A DNA stretch of 40,609 nt. It comes from Anaerolineae bacterium. Lineage in GTDB: Bacteria; Chloroflexota; Anaerolineae; UBA3071. Shown here piece by piece: positions 6,393 to 14,543 of this stretch. Under the pieces are notes generated by a model. That model saw only the letters and a list, made by a program, of their open reading frames with translations. It was not told the DNA's origin and searched no databases. Location of the stretch: positions 1 to 40,609 of the forward strand of contig JARYMM010000031.1 of assembly GCA_029907105.1 (NCBI GenBank). Direction: 5' to 3'. A program made the translations under genes and the position numbers. Each line of letters starts with the position of its first letter. Position 1 is the first letter of the stretch.

Positions 6393-7505
6393 ATGGGGAG
6401 AACACCTGAGTCGGAAATGCCTGAATCATTGGATACACCCATTTACCGACAAATACTTGAAGAACAGGAGACCGGGGTTCTACCTCCAGAAGAGTCAAAA
6501 TGGAGACGCCGGTTAGATAGGTTTGCCAGGGTTTTTGTTTTGGGTGGTAGTGCCGGCACGTCTTTATTTTTGGCTGCCTGTGCTTCTCCTCCAGCCGTGG
6601 TTGAAGTTCGAGAAGCGGAGCAGGAAGCGCCTCCTACTCAAGTCCCCACCCTGACCTTCGAACCGACACCGCCCGCCACTTTTACTCCCGAGCCAACCTC
6701 GACCCCTGAACCTACAGTCACGCCGAAACCAATCGAAACTTTAACGCCAACCGAAACCCCCACCCCAACCTCAACGCTCACCGAAACCCCTACCCCAACC
6801 CCGGTTTGCGGGGAGCTGGCTTTAGCCGAGGGGAAAAAAGCGGTCAATATTAGAAAAGGACCGGGGACAAATTATGGGATTGTAGAGACGCTTAACCCGG
6901 GAGAGAAGGTTTTCGTCCGGGCAAAAACAGGGAATGGTTGGGTTTTTGGCGATTTGATTGGCCCGGATGAGAGAGTTGTCAGGGAAGGGATTTGGATAAC
7001 TGCCTCGCCCGAGTTGGTGACAATATCTTGTGGCCTTGATGAAATCCCCATTGTTCCTCCAGAAAAAATTCCCCCCACCCCAACTCCTGTTTCCTCATCA
7101 GAAGTTCCCTCTGCGCCCCAAATTGAGAAAAACCTTCAAAGATGGTTAAATGGCGAGTTGAGGGTAGAGCAGTCAGAATTATTATTTGAAAATTTTGGTG
7201 GTTTAATTATTCCTTTGGGGACTTTAAAGCCGATTGACCTTAATAGAGACGAGTCAGTTCATTATCAGGGTGTTCTTTTGGGGCAAAGAGTAATTGATGG
7301 CCAACTGATTGTCCTAATGGGATTTGAAGATAGGTGGGGGAAGAGATATACTTTTCCTTTTAATGCCGGGCCTTTGAAAAATGGTCTTCTTGTTCAAGTT
7401 AATCAGGCTTCAAGATTTTATGAACTCTACTTTCCGCTAAGTTGGGGTTTTGAGCCATTTTGGGCCATTTTGCGCTCCGATGACCTACTACATGCGGTAG
7501 CCTGA
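6393..7505 (+). CDS. SH3b-domain lipoprotein in an AT-richer island
   Basis: A 370-residue probable exported lipoprotein. A 45-residue polar N-terminal region with an RRR cluster precedes a hydrophobic segment ending in a lipobox FLAAC, so C63 would be lipidated. The long basic lead may be Tat-like. Residues about 85-140 form a Thr/Pro-rich spacer (TPTETPTPTSTLTETP). A bacterial SH3 (SH3b) domain follows at about residues 145-215 (NIRKGPGTNYGIVETL), then a second spacer and a C-terminal domain that was not recognised. Bacterial SH3 domains usually bind cell-wall or glycan ligands. Third codon positions are much AT-richer than in the neighbours, which suggests recent acquisition. The last ~27 codons lie within an inverted-repeat structure (7423-7558), so the native C terminus may have been altered. 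Confidence 0.8.
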   Translation: MGRTPESEMPESLDTPIYRQILEEQETGVLPPEESKWRRRLDRFARVFVLGGSAGTSLFLAACASPPAVVEVREAEQEAPPTQVPTLTFEPTPPATFTPEPTSTPEPTVTPKPIETLTPTETPTPTSTLTETPTPTPVCGELALAEGKKAVNIRKGPGTNYGIVETLNPGEKVFVRAKTGNGWVFGDLIGPDERVVREGIWITASPELVTISCGLDEIPIVPPEKIPPTPTPVSSSEVPSAPQIEKNLQRWLNGELRVEQSELLFENFGGLIIPLGTLKPIDLNRDESVHYQGVLLGQRVIDGQLIVLMGFEDRWGKRYTFPFNAGPLKNGLLVQVNQASRFYELYFPLSWGFEPFWAILRSDDLLHAVA

Positions 7506-7558
7506 ATCAACAAAGCTACTACATGTAGTGGCAAAACAAGTTAGCGGAAACTAAAGTT
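7423..7558. repeat. Imperfect inverted repeat enclosing two near-palindromes
   Basis: The 21-bp arms at 7423-7443 and 7538-7558 are inverted copies with three mismatches; the core TTTCCGCTAA pairs with TTAGCGGAAA. Between them lie two 16-bp near-palindromes, CTACTACATGCGGTAG (7485-7500) and CTACTACATGTAGTGG (7516-7531), and a doubled GCCATTTTG. The element covers the 3' end of the lipoprotein gene, including its stop codon. It could be a small mobile element or a transcription-end structure. Confidence 0.6.
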
Positions 7559-7717
7559 AATCAAATTCCTAAAAAAGTTTCTGTTGAGAGTTTTCCTTCC
7601 ATAAGGGGTGTTCGCCAAGCGGGGAATTGGGTAGTTTCTCAATAATCAGCAGTTTTGCATTTTTAACAATCGGATTTCTGGTGTAGGGTATTTGCTGGTA
7701 AGATTGGACCAGAATCG
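7506..7717 (+). other. Intergenic stretch, possible C-terminal coding remnant
   Basis: Apart from the inverted repeat arm, a frame running from 7529 to a TAA at 7643-7645 reads like the tail of a protein (ending VRQAGNWVVSQ). It has no start and is in a different frame from the lipoprotein. It is either a remnant of the lipoprotein or of a neighbouring lost gene, or chance. The sequence is AT-rich like the lipoprotein gene. Confidence 0.25.
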
Positions 7718-8228
7718 ATGGCCCAGCCGATTGACATCCGCGATGCCCGCCTGACGCGGTACCTGGAACTGTTTCGCGGCGTCTTCAGCCGTCCCCGGCG
7801 GCCTCAAGGACCGCAAGATGCGGCTGCTCGCTCCGGACGGCACGCGGCGCTGGTTGGCGGTCGGCCAGTACGCCGCCGAGCTCAAGGGGGCCGACTTCAC
7901 CCAGGTCGCCTGGCCTACCCAAGACGGCAGCAAGCCGATGTACGTGCACTTGGTGCGCACCTGGGTACACGAACTCGGCCCCTGCCAGGTGCTGATCGTC
8001 AAGCCCGGCCGCGACGCACCCCCAGCCCAATGGCGCTATTGGGCCACCAGTCGCCTGGAGGACACGCTGAAACAGGTGGTGGCGCACGTGACGCAACGGT
8101 GGACCATTGAAGACCTGTTCAGCGACTGTAAGGAACTGCTGGGCAGTGACCACTATCAGGTCCGGTCGGCGCCAGGGATCATCCGTTTCTGGGCGCTGGG
8201 TTTGGATAGTGCAACTTTGCTTCTGTAA
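7718..8228 (+). pseudogene. Decayed DDE transposase 1, internal deletion
   Basis: This is a remnant of an IS4/IS701-superfamily transposase. The N-terminus (MAQPIDIRDARLTRYLELF, 7718-7795) is joined, with a change of frame near 7796, to the C-terminal part (GGLKDRKMRLLAPDGTRRW onward, 7797-8205). The middle of the protein, with the first two catalytic aspartates, has been lost. The segment containing the last catalytic acidic residue is still visible (QRWTIEDLFSDCKELLGSDH). The gene ends abruptly after IIRFWALGL at the junction with the second element. A possible left terminal repeat is GCAGTTTTGCATTTTT at 7649-7664. It cannot encode an active enzyme. Confidence 0.85.
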
Positions 8229-8278
8229 AAATGGCTGGTGCCCTTCGGCGAGTCGTGTTTCCTATGTGATGCCGGGCT

Positions 8279-9158
8279 GTGGACATTCAGCCGCCTGCTT
8301 GCTGCCGCAGCGGCCGCGCCGAATTGCCCAGGCTGCCCGGGCTGGGCCAGCGCTGTCCGCTTGAGCCCCGGCTGTACCGCCAGAAGGCAGTGTGCGAACG
8401 GGAAGGCGTCCCGTTCCAGAGCAAGGTGGACCTGGCGGTGGCCGAGATCGAGGCCTTCGCGCCCGTGCCCAACACGCACACCCACGTCCTGGTCGACAGT
8501 TGGTATCACTGTCGCCGGGTGCACCGGGCAGCGGACCGGCGGGGCTGGGACATCAGCGGCGGTCTGAAGAGTAACCGTCGGATGCGCATCCGCACCCTCG
8601 CAGGCGGCCGGGAATGGGTCCGGTCGAGCGACTATGCTGCCAGCCTGGGAGCAGACGACTGGGCAGGGGCCACCTGGCCCTCGCAGGAAGGGGGGGCGCA
8701 AGGTGTACGTCCACGCGATGCGGACCTGGGTGCGCAAGCTCGGGCCCGCCCTGGTGCTGATCACGCGCGAAAGCCTTTCGCAGCCCCTGGCTCAGGTCCG
8801 CTACTGGGGCAGCACCCTGGTCGACACCGACGCCCAGACCGTGATCAACATCCTGGCCGTGCGCTGGGACATTGAGACCCTTTTCGAGGACTACAAGGAC
8901 CTGCTGGGCAGCGATCATTACCAGGTGATGAGCGCCACCGCCATCGTGCGCTTCTGGACGCTTGTTTCCTGTCTGGCCTACTTTCTGGACCAGCAGCGGG
9001 CCAGTCTCCAGGCGGAGCGGCCGGGAGAGCATGTTACTTGGGGCGATGCCCGTCGAGCCATCCAGGCCGAACATCAACGCAACCTCCTGGTCTGGCTAGA
9101 AGACCAGTTCCGGTCGGGTGTCACCGCCGGGCAGCTCTGCGCCTGCCTGGCGGCATAG
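8279..9158 (+). pseudogene. Decayed DDE transposase 2, 5' truncated and frameshifted
   Basis: A second, clearly different member of the same transposase family (only moderately similar to the first over the shared C-terminal part). Recognisable sequence begins near RLYRQKAVCEREGVPFQSK; the N-terminal third with the first catalytic aspartate is missing. The second aspartate is in VLVDSWYHCRRV, and the glutamate is in VRWDIETLFEDYKDLL. A run of seven G residues (8690-8696) throws the reading off frame. With six G, translation continues directly into RKVYVHAMRTWVRKLG and on to the stop at 9158. The 3' end is complete. Confidence 0.85.
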
Positions 9159-9419
9159 TCAGGAAAGTGCAAAGATAGTGCTGGATTAGTCTAATTGGAA
9201 GTAGACTACATATTGCAGCCTTTTCTCCCCTGAGGCAAGTCTCCGAGTTCGCCTGATTCGGTAAACCCTTCGATTCGTTGTCACATCGTCCGACGGCGAG
9301 TCTGTACCCTGATTCGCCCTACGCCAATGCTTTCACTGCTCCCTGAACCCGTACTAACTACGCGGGCGGCCGCGTAGTTTCTACTTCCCCACCCCTCCAG
9401 AAAACCGCACTTTCTACGC
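9159..9419. other. Intergenic region after the transposase remnants
   Basis: No gene seen. AGGAAAGTGCAAAGATAGTG (9161-9180) is loosely inverted relative to the candidate left ends at 7649 and 8211 and may be the right end of an insertion sequence. A hairpin AACTACGCG/CGCGTAGTT with a GGCGGC loop lies at 9356-9379 and is followed by TTCTACTT; it could be a weak terminator. Confidence 0.35.
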
Positions 9420-9448
9420 TTGTTAAGGCCGATCCATTCCGATACAAT
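9420..9448 (+). promoter_or_regulatory. Promoter of the BMP-type ABC transporter operon
   Basis: TTGTTA (9420-9425) and TACAAT (9443-9448) are separated by exactly 17 bases. The leader to the ATG at 9598 is about 140 bases and contains the hairpin repeat at 9503-9572. No purine riboswitch core was recognised in it. Confidence 0.6.
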
Positions 9449-9502
9449 GGATTTGTCAGCTTGCTTCTCCTGACCCGGACAAGCCGGAACCAACCAGAGA
9501 CC

Positions 9503-9572
9503 ATTACCACAAAGACACCAAGACACGAAGCCAAAACCAGGGGCTTCGTGGCTTCGTGCCTTTGTGGTGAAT
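9503..9572. repeat. Long-hairpin repeat in the transporter leader
   Basis: The left arm (9503-9532, ATTACCACAAAGACACCAAG and on) is the imperfect inverse of the right arm (9542-9572, ending CTTTGTGGTGAAT). About 30 bases pair around a 9-base loop. Hairpins of this CACAAAGACAC/GTGCCTTTGTGG type are scattered in intergenic DNA of many bacteria. In the mRNA it would form a strong stem upstream of the ribosome site. Confidence 0.7.
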
Positions 9573-9597
9573 TTCCTGCGATCTTGTTGGAGTATCC

Positions 9598-11148
9598 ATG
9601 CCCGATCAATCCCACCAGGGATCGGCCCAAACGCCTTTCATCGCCATGCGCGAGATCACCAAAACCTTCCCCGGGGTGGTGGCCAACGATCAGATCAACT
9701 TCGACGTCTACCGCTCCGAGATCCACGCCCTGCTGGGGGAGAACGGCGCCGGCAAGAGCACACTGGTCAAAATCCTCTACGGCTACTACCGGGCTGACGC
9801 GGGCCGCATCCTGCTCGACGGCAAGCCGGTCTCCATCCGCTCGCCCCAGGACGCCAGGAGGGCCAACATCGGCATGGTGTTCCAGGAGTTCACCCTCATC
9901 CCGGCGCTCAGCGTGGCGGAGAATATCGCCCTCTTCTTGCCCGAGCTGCCGGCCGTGCTCAACCGCAGGGAGATTCACCGCCAGATCCAGGCGCTTTCGG
10001 AGCGGTATGAGCTGCACGTTGACCCCCAGGTCATGGTGGCCGGGCTCTCCGTCGGCGAACGGCAGAAGGTCGAGATCCTGAAACTGCTGCTCTCCAACGC
10101 CCGCATCCTGATCCTGGACGAGCCCACCCGTGTCCTGGCCCCCCACGAGGTCGTCGCCCTGTTCCGCGTGTTGGACCACCTGCGCCAGGACGGCTACGCC
10201 ATCATCCTGATCACCCACAAGGTGAAAGAGGTGCTGCAATGCGCCGACCGCATCACCGTCCTGCGCGCCGGCCGCGTCGCCGGCTCCCTGCCGCGCGCCG
10301 AGGCCGACGAGGGCAAACTGGTGACGCTGATGTTCGGGAGGGAGCTGGTCGGCCCGAAGGCCGGCCGGCAGAAGGCCCGTGACGAAGCGGTGCCGCCGCT
10401 GCTGGAGCTGCGCGGGGTCGAGACGCGGGCCGAGGGCGCAGAAACCAGCCTCAAAGGTATTGACCTGCGGGTTTATCCCGGCGAGATCGTCGGGGTGGCG
10501 GGGGTCTCCGGCAACGGGCAGCGGGAACTGGGCGACATCGTCCTGGGGATGATCCGATGCGCCAGGGGGAAGAAGCTCCTGTTCGGGGAGGACCTGACCC
10601 ACGCCTCCATCGGCACGGTGCGCCGCCGTGGGGTCGCCTTTGTGCCCGAGGACCCGCTGACCATGGCCGCCGTGCCGTTCATGACGGTGCTGGAGAACAT
10701 GGCCCTGACCCGCACCTGGCACTACGCCCGCTCCGGGGGATTCAGGGTGGACTGGCAGGCCATCCGAAGCGATGTCCAGGATGCGATGGGTCGGTTCGGG
10801 TTCTCGTTCCCATTGTACGCGCCGGCCAGGGCGCTTTCCGGGGGGAACCTCCAGCGCATGACCATCGTGCGGGAGCTGGCGCACGGCCCCCGCCTGATCA
10901 TCGCCTCCTATCCCACGCGCGGCCTGGACGTGCAGAGCGCCATCGCCGCGCGTCAGGCCCTCATCCAGGCGCGTGACGATGGCGCGGGCGTGCTGCTCAT
11001 CTCGGAGGACCTGGAGGAGCTGTTCGCGCTCAGCGACCGCCTGATCGTGCTCTACGGAGGGAGGATCGTCGGGACGTTCAGGCCAGAAGAGACCGATGCC
11101 TACACGGTGGGCCATCTGATGACCGGGGCCGAGGTGCAGCATGTCTAG
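9598..11148 (+). CDS. BMP-family ABC importer, double ATPase subunit (NupO/YufO-like)
   Basis: A 516-residue cytoplasmic ATPase with two ABC domains, as in sugar and nucleoside importers of the RbsA/YufO type. Domain 1 has Walker A GENGAGKST (residues 47-55), signature LSVGERQK and Walker B ILILDEPT. Domain 2 has a degenerate Walker A (GVSGNGQRE) but an intact signature LSGGNLQR and a Walker B-like LIIASYPTRGLDV. This asymmetry is normal for the family. It is the first gene of a four-gene importer with two permeases and a BMP lipoprotein. The substrate is most likely nucleosides or purine-type compounds, inferred from the BMP family and the FdrA cluster downstream. It overlaps the next gene by 8 bases. 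Confidence 0.92.
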   Translation: MPDQSHQGSAQTPFIAMREITKTFPGVVANDQINFDVYRSEIHALLGENGAGKSTLVKILYGYYRADAGRILLDGKPVSIRSPQDARRANIGMVFQEFTLIPALSVAENIALFLPELPAVLNRREIHRQIQALSERYELHVDPQVMVAGLSVGERQKVEILKLLLSNARILILDEPTRVLAPHEVVALFRVLDHLRQDGYAIILITHKVKEVLQCADRITVLRAGRVAGSLPRAEADEGKLVTLMFGRELVGPKAGRQKARDEAVPPLLELRGVETRAEGAETSLKGIDLRVYPGEIVGVAGVSGNGQRELGDIVLGMIRCARGKKLLFGEDLTHASIGTVRRRGVAFVPEDPLTMAAVPFMTVLENMALTRTWHYARSGGFRVDWQAIRSDVQDAMGRFGFSFPLYAPARALSGGNLQRMTIVRELAHGPRLIIASYPTRGLDVQSAIAARQALIQARDDGAGVLLISEDLEELFALSDRLIVLYGGRIVGTFRPEETDAYTVGHLMTGAEVQHV

Positions 11149-12244
11149 GACGAATGCCATCATCCCTTCGCTTACTCAGGGCAAGCCTCGCCTCGCCGCG
11201 TTCGGACAGAGGTTCTTGAACGGCGTGATCCGCTACACTCTTATGATCCTGCTGGCCCTGCTGCTTTTCGGGGCCATTCTGCTTATCTCCGGCCGGAACC
11301 CGCTGCACTCGTACCGGGACATGCTGACCTCTACGCTGGGGAGCGCCTATGGCTTCTCCGAGGTGCTCGTGGCCATGACCCCCATGCTGATCACGGCCCT
11401 GGCCGTCGCCCTGCCCTCCAGGCTCATCCTGATCAACGTGGGCGTGGAGGGGCAACTCTACATGGGGGCCTGTTTCGCCACCTGGGGGGCGCTGACCTTT
11501 CGCGATTGGCCGGCCTGGTGCCTGCTGCCTTTGATGGTGTTGTTGGGAATGGCCGGCGGCGCGCTGTGGGCCTTCATGCCGGGCTATCTGAGGGCGCGCG
11601 GGATCGTCAACGAGACGATCACCACCCTGTTGTTGAACTCGGTCGCGCCCAAGGTGGTCTCGTTCTTTATCTTCGGCTTCTGGCACTCGCCGATGGACAC
11701 CGACAAGACGGCCAGTTTCGTCCCCGCGGCCCGCCTGCCCACTTTCTTCGGCACCCGCGTGGACCTCAGCCTGGCTATCGCCCTGGTGCTGCTGGCGTTG
11801 TTCTGGTGGGTCATGAAATCCACCCGCTGGGGGCTGGAGATGCGCGCCATCGGCGGGAACCCCCAGGCCGCCCGGCGCAACGGCCTCCCGGTCAGCACTT
11901 ATCTGGTGGTCGTGATGTGCATCGGCGGCGCCATCGCCGGCCTGGCCGGAATGGCCCAGGTTTCCGGGTATTACGGCCTGCTGCTGAACAATTTCTCGCG
12001 GGGCACCGGCTACATGGGTTTCCTGATCTCGTGGCTTTCGTTCGGCGACCCCCTGGGCATCCTGCTCACGTCTTTCGTGGTCGCCGTCATCTTCACCGGC
12101 GGCAACCTGTTGCAGTTGACCCAGGGGCTGCCCTTTGCGGTCATCAACATCTTGCTCGCCTTCACGCTGTTCGTCGTCCTGGCCCGTCCAACTCAGGCTG
12201 TCATTGCCCTAAAGGGGGCCTACGGCTCCGAGCCGAAGCCCTGA
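11141..12244 (+). CDS. BMP-family ABC importer, permease 1 (NupP/YufP-like)
   Basis: A 367-residue inner-membrane permease of the BPD_transp_2 family with about nine hydrophobic segments. The family motif INVGVEGQLYMGA is present near residue 100, and a second characteristic region is GLEMRAIGGNPQAARRNGLP. The start overlaps the ATPase gene. The last five codons and the stop (SEPKP then TGA) are supplied by an intergenic-type repeat that begins near 12228, so the natural C terminus has been replaced or extended by repeat sequence; the final membrane segment is intact. Its partner is the permease at 12345. Confidence 0.92.
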   Translation: MSRTNAIIPSLTQGKPRLAAFGQRFLNGVIRYTLMILLALLLFGAILLISGRNPLHSYRDMLTSTLGSAYGFSEVLVAMTPMLITALAVALPSRLILINVGVEGQLYMGACFATWGALTFRDWPAWCLLPLMVLLGMAGGALWAFMPGYLRARGIVNETITTLLLNSVAPKVVSFFIFGFWHSPMDTDKTASFVPAARLPTFFGTRVDLSLAIALVLLALFWWVMKSTRWGLEMRAIGGNPQAARRNGLPVSTYLVVVMCIGGAIAGLAGMAQVSGYYGLLLNNFSRGTGYMGFLISWLSFGDPLGILLTSFVVAVIFTGGNLLQLTQGLPFAVINILLAFTLFVVLARPTQAVIALKGAYGSEPKP

Positions 12245-12305
12245 GCAAAGCGAAGGGGCAGCGAAAAGGAGGAGATTGCTTCGTCGCTCCACTCCTCGCA
12301 ATGAC
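12228..12305. repeat. Dispersed palindromic repeat overlapping the permease stop codon
   Basis: GGAGATTGCTTCGTCGCTCC (12271-12290) plus ACTCCTCGCAATGAC is the reverse complement, with one mismatch, of 18401-18435. The flanking GCCGAAGCCCTGAGCAAAGC also recurs inverted at about 18470-18489. The element fills the only sizeable gap (100 bases) inside the importer operon. Confidence 0.85.
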
Positions 12306-12344
12306 GCGGGCTGAGCAGTCATCGTTTCTCAAGGAGAAGACGTC

Positions 12345-13262
12345 ATGACCCTGTTATCCGTGCTCGGCGTGATCTCCAGCGCCATCTTCTCCGGCACCTC
12401 GCTCCTCTACACCACCCTGGGCGAGGTGATCACCGAGCGTTCCGGCATCGTCAACCTGGGGCTGGAAGGGGTGTTGCTGGTCAGCGCCTCGACCGGGTTC
12501 GCCGTCGCTTCTCTGACCGGTAATCCCTACCTGGGGGTGTTGGCCGCGGCGCTGGCCGGCGGGCTGATGAACCTGATCCTGGGCTACCTGGTCGTCACCC
12601 GCCGCGGGAACCAGTTGGCCAGCGGCCTGGCACTGATGTTCTTCGGCTTCGGCCTCAGCGCGCTGATCGGCAAGCCGTATGTCGGGGCCAAGATCAAGGG
12701 GCTGCCCCGCATCTTGTTGCCCGGCCTCCAGGAGCTGCCGCGACTGTATGCCTCGTTGTTCCGGTTCGATCTTCTGATCTACCTGGTGATCCCGGCGGCG
12801 GTCCTGGTCTGGTGGTTGCTCTTCCGCACGCGCTGGGGGCTGGGCCTGCGCGCGGTGGGCGAGAGCGCCGACACGGCGTTTGCTTCGGGCCGCAACCCGT
12901 GGCTGATCCGCTACCAGGCGTTGTTCGTGGGCGGCCTCCTGGCCGGCCTGGGCGCGGCGCACCTTTCGATCGCCTATGCTATGAACTGGACCGAGTACAT
13001 GACCGCCGGCCGCGGCTTCATCGCCGTGGCGCTGGTGATATTCTCCAAGTGGCATCCGCTGCGGGCGATTGTCGGCGCCCTGCTGTTCAGCGCCGCGGTC
13101 GCTTTCCAGCTCCTCCTGCAATCCAGCGGCATCAAGGTATCGCCGTTTCTCCTGGACACTATTCCGTATCTCCTGACGCTGCTGGTGCTGATCATCTGGG
13201 GCGGTACCCGTAAACACGCGGCCCCCGCCAGCCTGGGGCGCGTATATCACGGCACAGAATAA
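12345..13262 (+). CDS. BMP-family ABC importer, permease 2 (NupQ/YufQ-like)
   Basis: A 305-residue second BPD_transp_2 permease with eight to ten hydrophobic segments. Family motifs are [20 protein letters not shown] near residue 25 and the coupling-helix region [19 protein letters not shown]. An AAGGAG ribosome site precedes the ATG. Two dissimilar permeases are standard for BMP transporters and form the membrane heterodimer. It lies 23 bases upstream of the binding-protein gene. Confidence 0.93.
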   Translation: MTLLSVLGVISSAIFSGTSLLYTTLGEVITERSGIVNLGLEGVLLVSASTGFAVASLTGNPYLGVLAAALAGGLMNLILGYLVVTRRGNQLASGLALMFFGFGLSALIGKPYVGAKIKGLPRILLPGLQELPRLYASLFRFDLLIYLVIPAAVLVWWLLFRTRWGLGLRAVGESADTAFASGRNPWLIRYQALFVGGLLAGLGAAHLSIAYAMNWTEYMTAGRGFIAVALVIFSKWHPLRAIVGALLFSAAVAFQLLLQSSGIKVSPFLLDTIPYLLTLLVLIIWGGTRKHAAPASLGRVYHGTE

Positions 13263-13285
13263 AAAACAGAAAGGAGAAGAGGAAA

Positions 13286-14476
13286 ATGAACAAGAAACTG
13301 TTCGGCTCACTTGTGGCTATCGTGGTGACCACCGCCATGGTGCTCACGGCCTGTGCTCCGGCGGCCACCCCCACGCCGTTGCCTCCGACAGCGACGCCGG
13401 TGCCGCCTACCGCGACACCGGTGCCGCCTACTGCAACGCCGGTGCCCCCAACTGAGACTCCTGCGCCGACCGGGCCTTGCCTGATCATCGGGGCGCTACA
13501 CGGCGGGCCCATCAGCGACGCCGGCTACAACCAGGCGATGCACGAGGCCGTGATGGCCATCAAACAGAACATCCCCTGCGTCCAGATCATCGAGGCCGAG
13601 AACGTGCCCGACGAGGCCGGCGCCAAGACGACGATGGAGAACATGATCGCCCAGGGCGCCAAGATGATCATCGCCACCGCCTTCAACCACCAGAATCCGG
13701 CCTACGAGCTGTCGCAGAGCCACCCGGATGTCATCTTCGAACACGCCGGCGGCTGGATGATGGGCCCCAACTTCGCCAACTTCTTCGGCAAGCCGCCGGA
13801 TGCCTGGTACCTGATGGGCGTGGCGGCCGGGAAGATGACCCAGACGAACAAGATGGGCTTCGTCGCTGCCTTCCCGCTGGGCTGGACGTTGACCTTCATC
13901 AACGCCTTCGAGCTGGGCGCGCAATCGGTCAACCCCAATGCCCAGACCATCGTGGCCTTCACCTTCGCCTGGGGTGACAGCGCCAAGGAGGCGGATGCGA
14001 CCAACTCGCTCGTCAACCAGGGCTGCGACGTCATCACCATGCATGTGGACTCGCCGGCGACGGTGATTTCAACGGCAGAATCGCGCGGCGCCTATTCCAT
14101 CGGCTTCCAGTCGCTGGCCGCGCAGCAATTCGCCCCCGAGTACTGGATCTCCGGCACCGGCTATACTCTCGGCGGGACATTGACCTGGCTGGCCTCCACC
14201 GTGCTCGACGGCACGTGGAAACCAATCTTCCTGCGCTGCGGCATGGCCGAAGGCTGCATGGCCATGGCCCCGTTCGGCCCCAAAGTGCCTAAGGAGGTCC
14301 AGGACTACGTCACTCAGGTGAAGGCCGACCTGGAGGCGGGCAAGATCGTCACCTTCAAAGGCCCCATCGTAGATCAGGAGGGCAATGTGCGGGTGGCCGA
14401 GGGCGAGGTGCTCACTGACGATCAGATGAGCGCCGTGGACTGGTTCGTCAAAGGCGTTATCGGCAGCCCGAAGTAG
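13286..14476 (+). CDS. BMP-family substrate-binding lipoprotein
   Basis: A 396-residue lipoprotein with signal peptide and lipobox VLTAC (C23). A Pro/Thr spacer of residues 26-60 contains three near-perfect PPTATPV repeats, encoded by a 21-bp DNA tandem repeat (about 13380-13445). The Med/BMP periplasmic-binding fold begins at about residue 67 ([19 protein letters not shown]); [16 protein letters not shown] and DVIFEHAGG are typical of the family. BMP proteins bind nucleosides, purines or related compounds. A lipoprotein with a Thr/Pro linker fits an organism without a conventional periplasm. Unusually, the binding protein is last rather than first in its transporter operon, directly before the DUF2877-FdrA genes. 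Confidence 0.93.
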   Translation: MNKKLFGSLVAIVVTTAMVLTACAPAATPTPLPPTATPVPPTATPVPPTATPVPPTETPAPTGPCLIIGALHGGPISDAGYNQAMHEAVMAIKQNIPCVQIIEAENVPDEAGAKTTMENMIAQGAKMIIATAFNHQNPAYELSQSHPDVIFEHAGGWMMGPNFANFFGKPPDAWYLMGVAAGKMTQTNKMGFVAAFPLGWTLTFINAFELGAQSVNPNAQTIVAFTFAWGDSAKEADATNSLVNQGCDVITMHVDSPATVISTAESRGAYSIGFQSLAAQQFAPEYWISGTGYTLGGTLTWLASTVLDGTWKPIFLRCGMAEGCMAMAPFGPKVPKEVQDYVTQVKADLEAGKIVTFKGPIVDQEGNVRVAEGEVLTDDQMSAVDWFVKGVIGSPK

Positions 14477-14494
14477 GGTGGGCATCCACCATGT

Positions 14495-14527
14495 GGGGCA
14501 TTGGCAGGATTCTCCTGCCAATGCCCC
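14495..14527 (+). promoter_or_regulatory. Perfect 15-bp hairpin between the binding protein and DUF2877 genes
   Basis: GGGGCATTGGCAGGA is followed by TTC and its exact inverse TCCTGCCAATGCCCC. It is not followed by a T run, so it is more likely an mRNA-stabilising or processing hairpin, or a partial terminator, than a classical terminator. It separates the binding-protein stop (14476) from the DUF2877 start (14544), a usual place to lower expression of downstream genes. Confidence 0.65.
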
Positions 14528-14543
14528 TCTGGAAGACCTGACG

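Noticed and set aside
9449..9597. Purine riboswitch before the BMP transporter
   Set aside because: No conserved purine-aptamer core is recognisable; the leader is mainly a long-hairpin repeat.
9358..11163. A 601-codon minus-strand frame opposite the ABC ATPase gene
   Set aside because: Antisense shadow; Gly/Asp/His/Gln-rich with no domain features, while the plus strand has complete Walker motifs.
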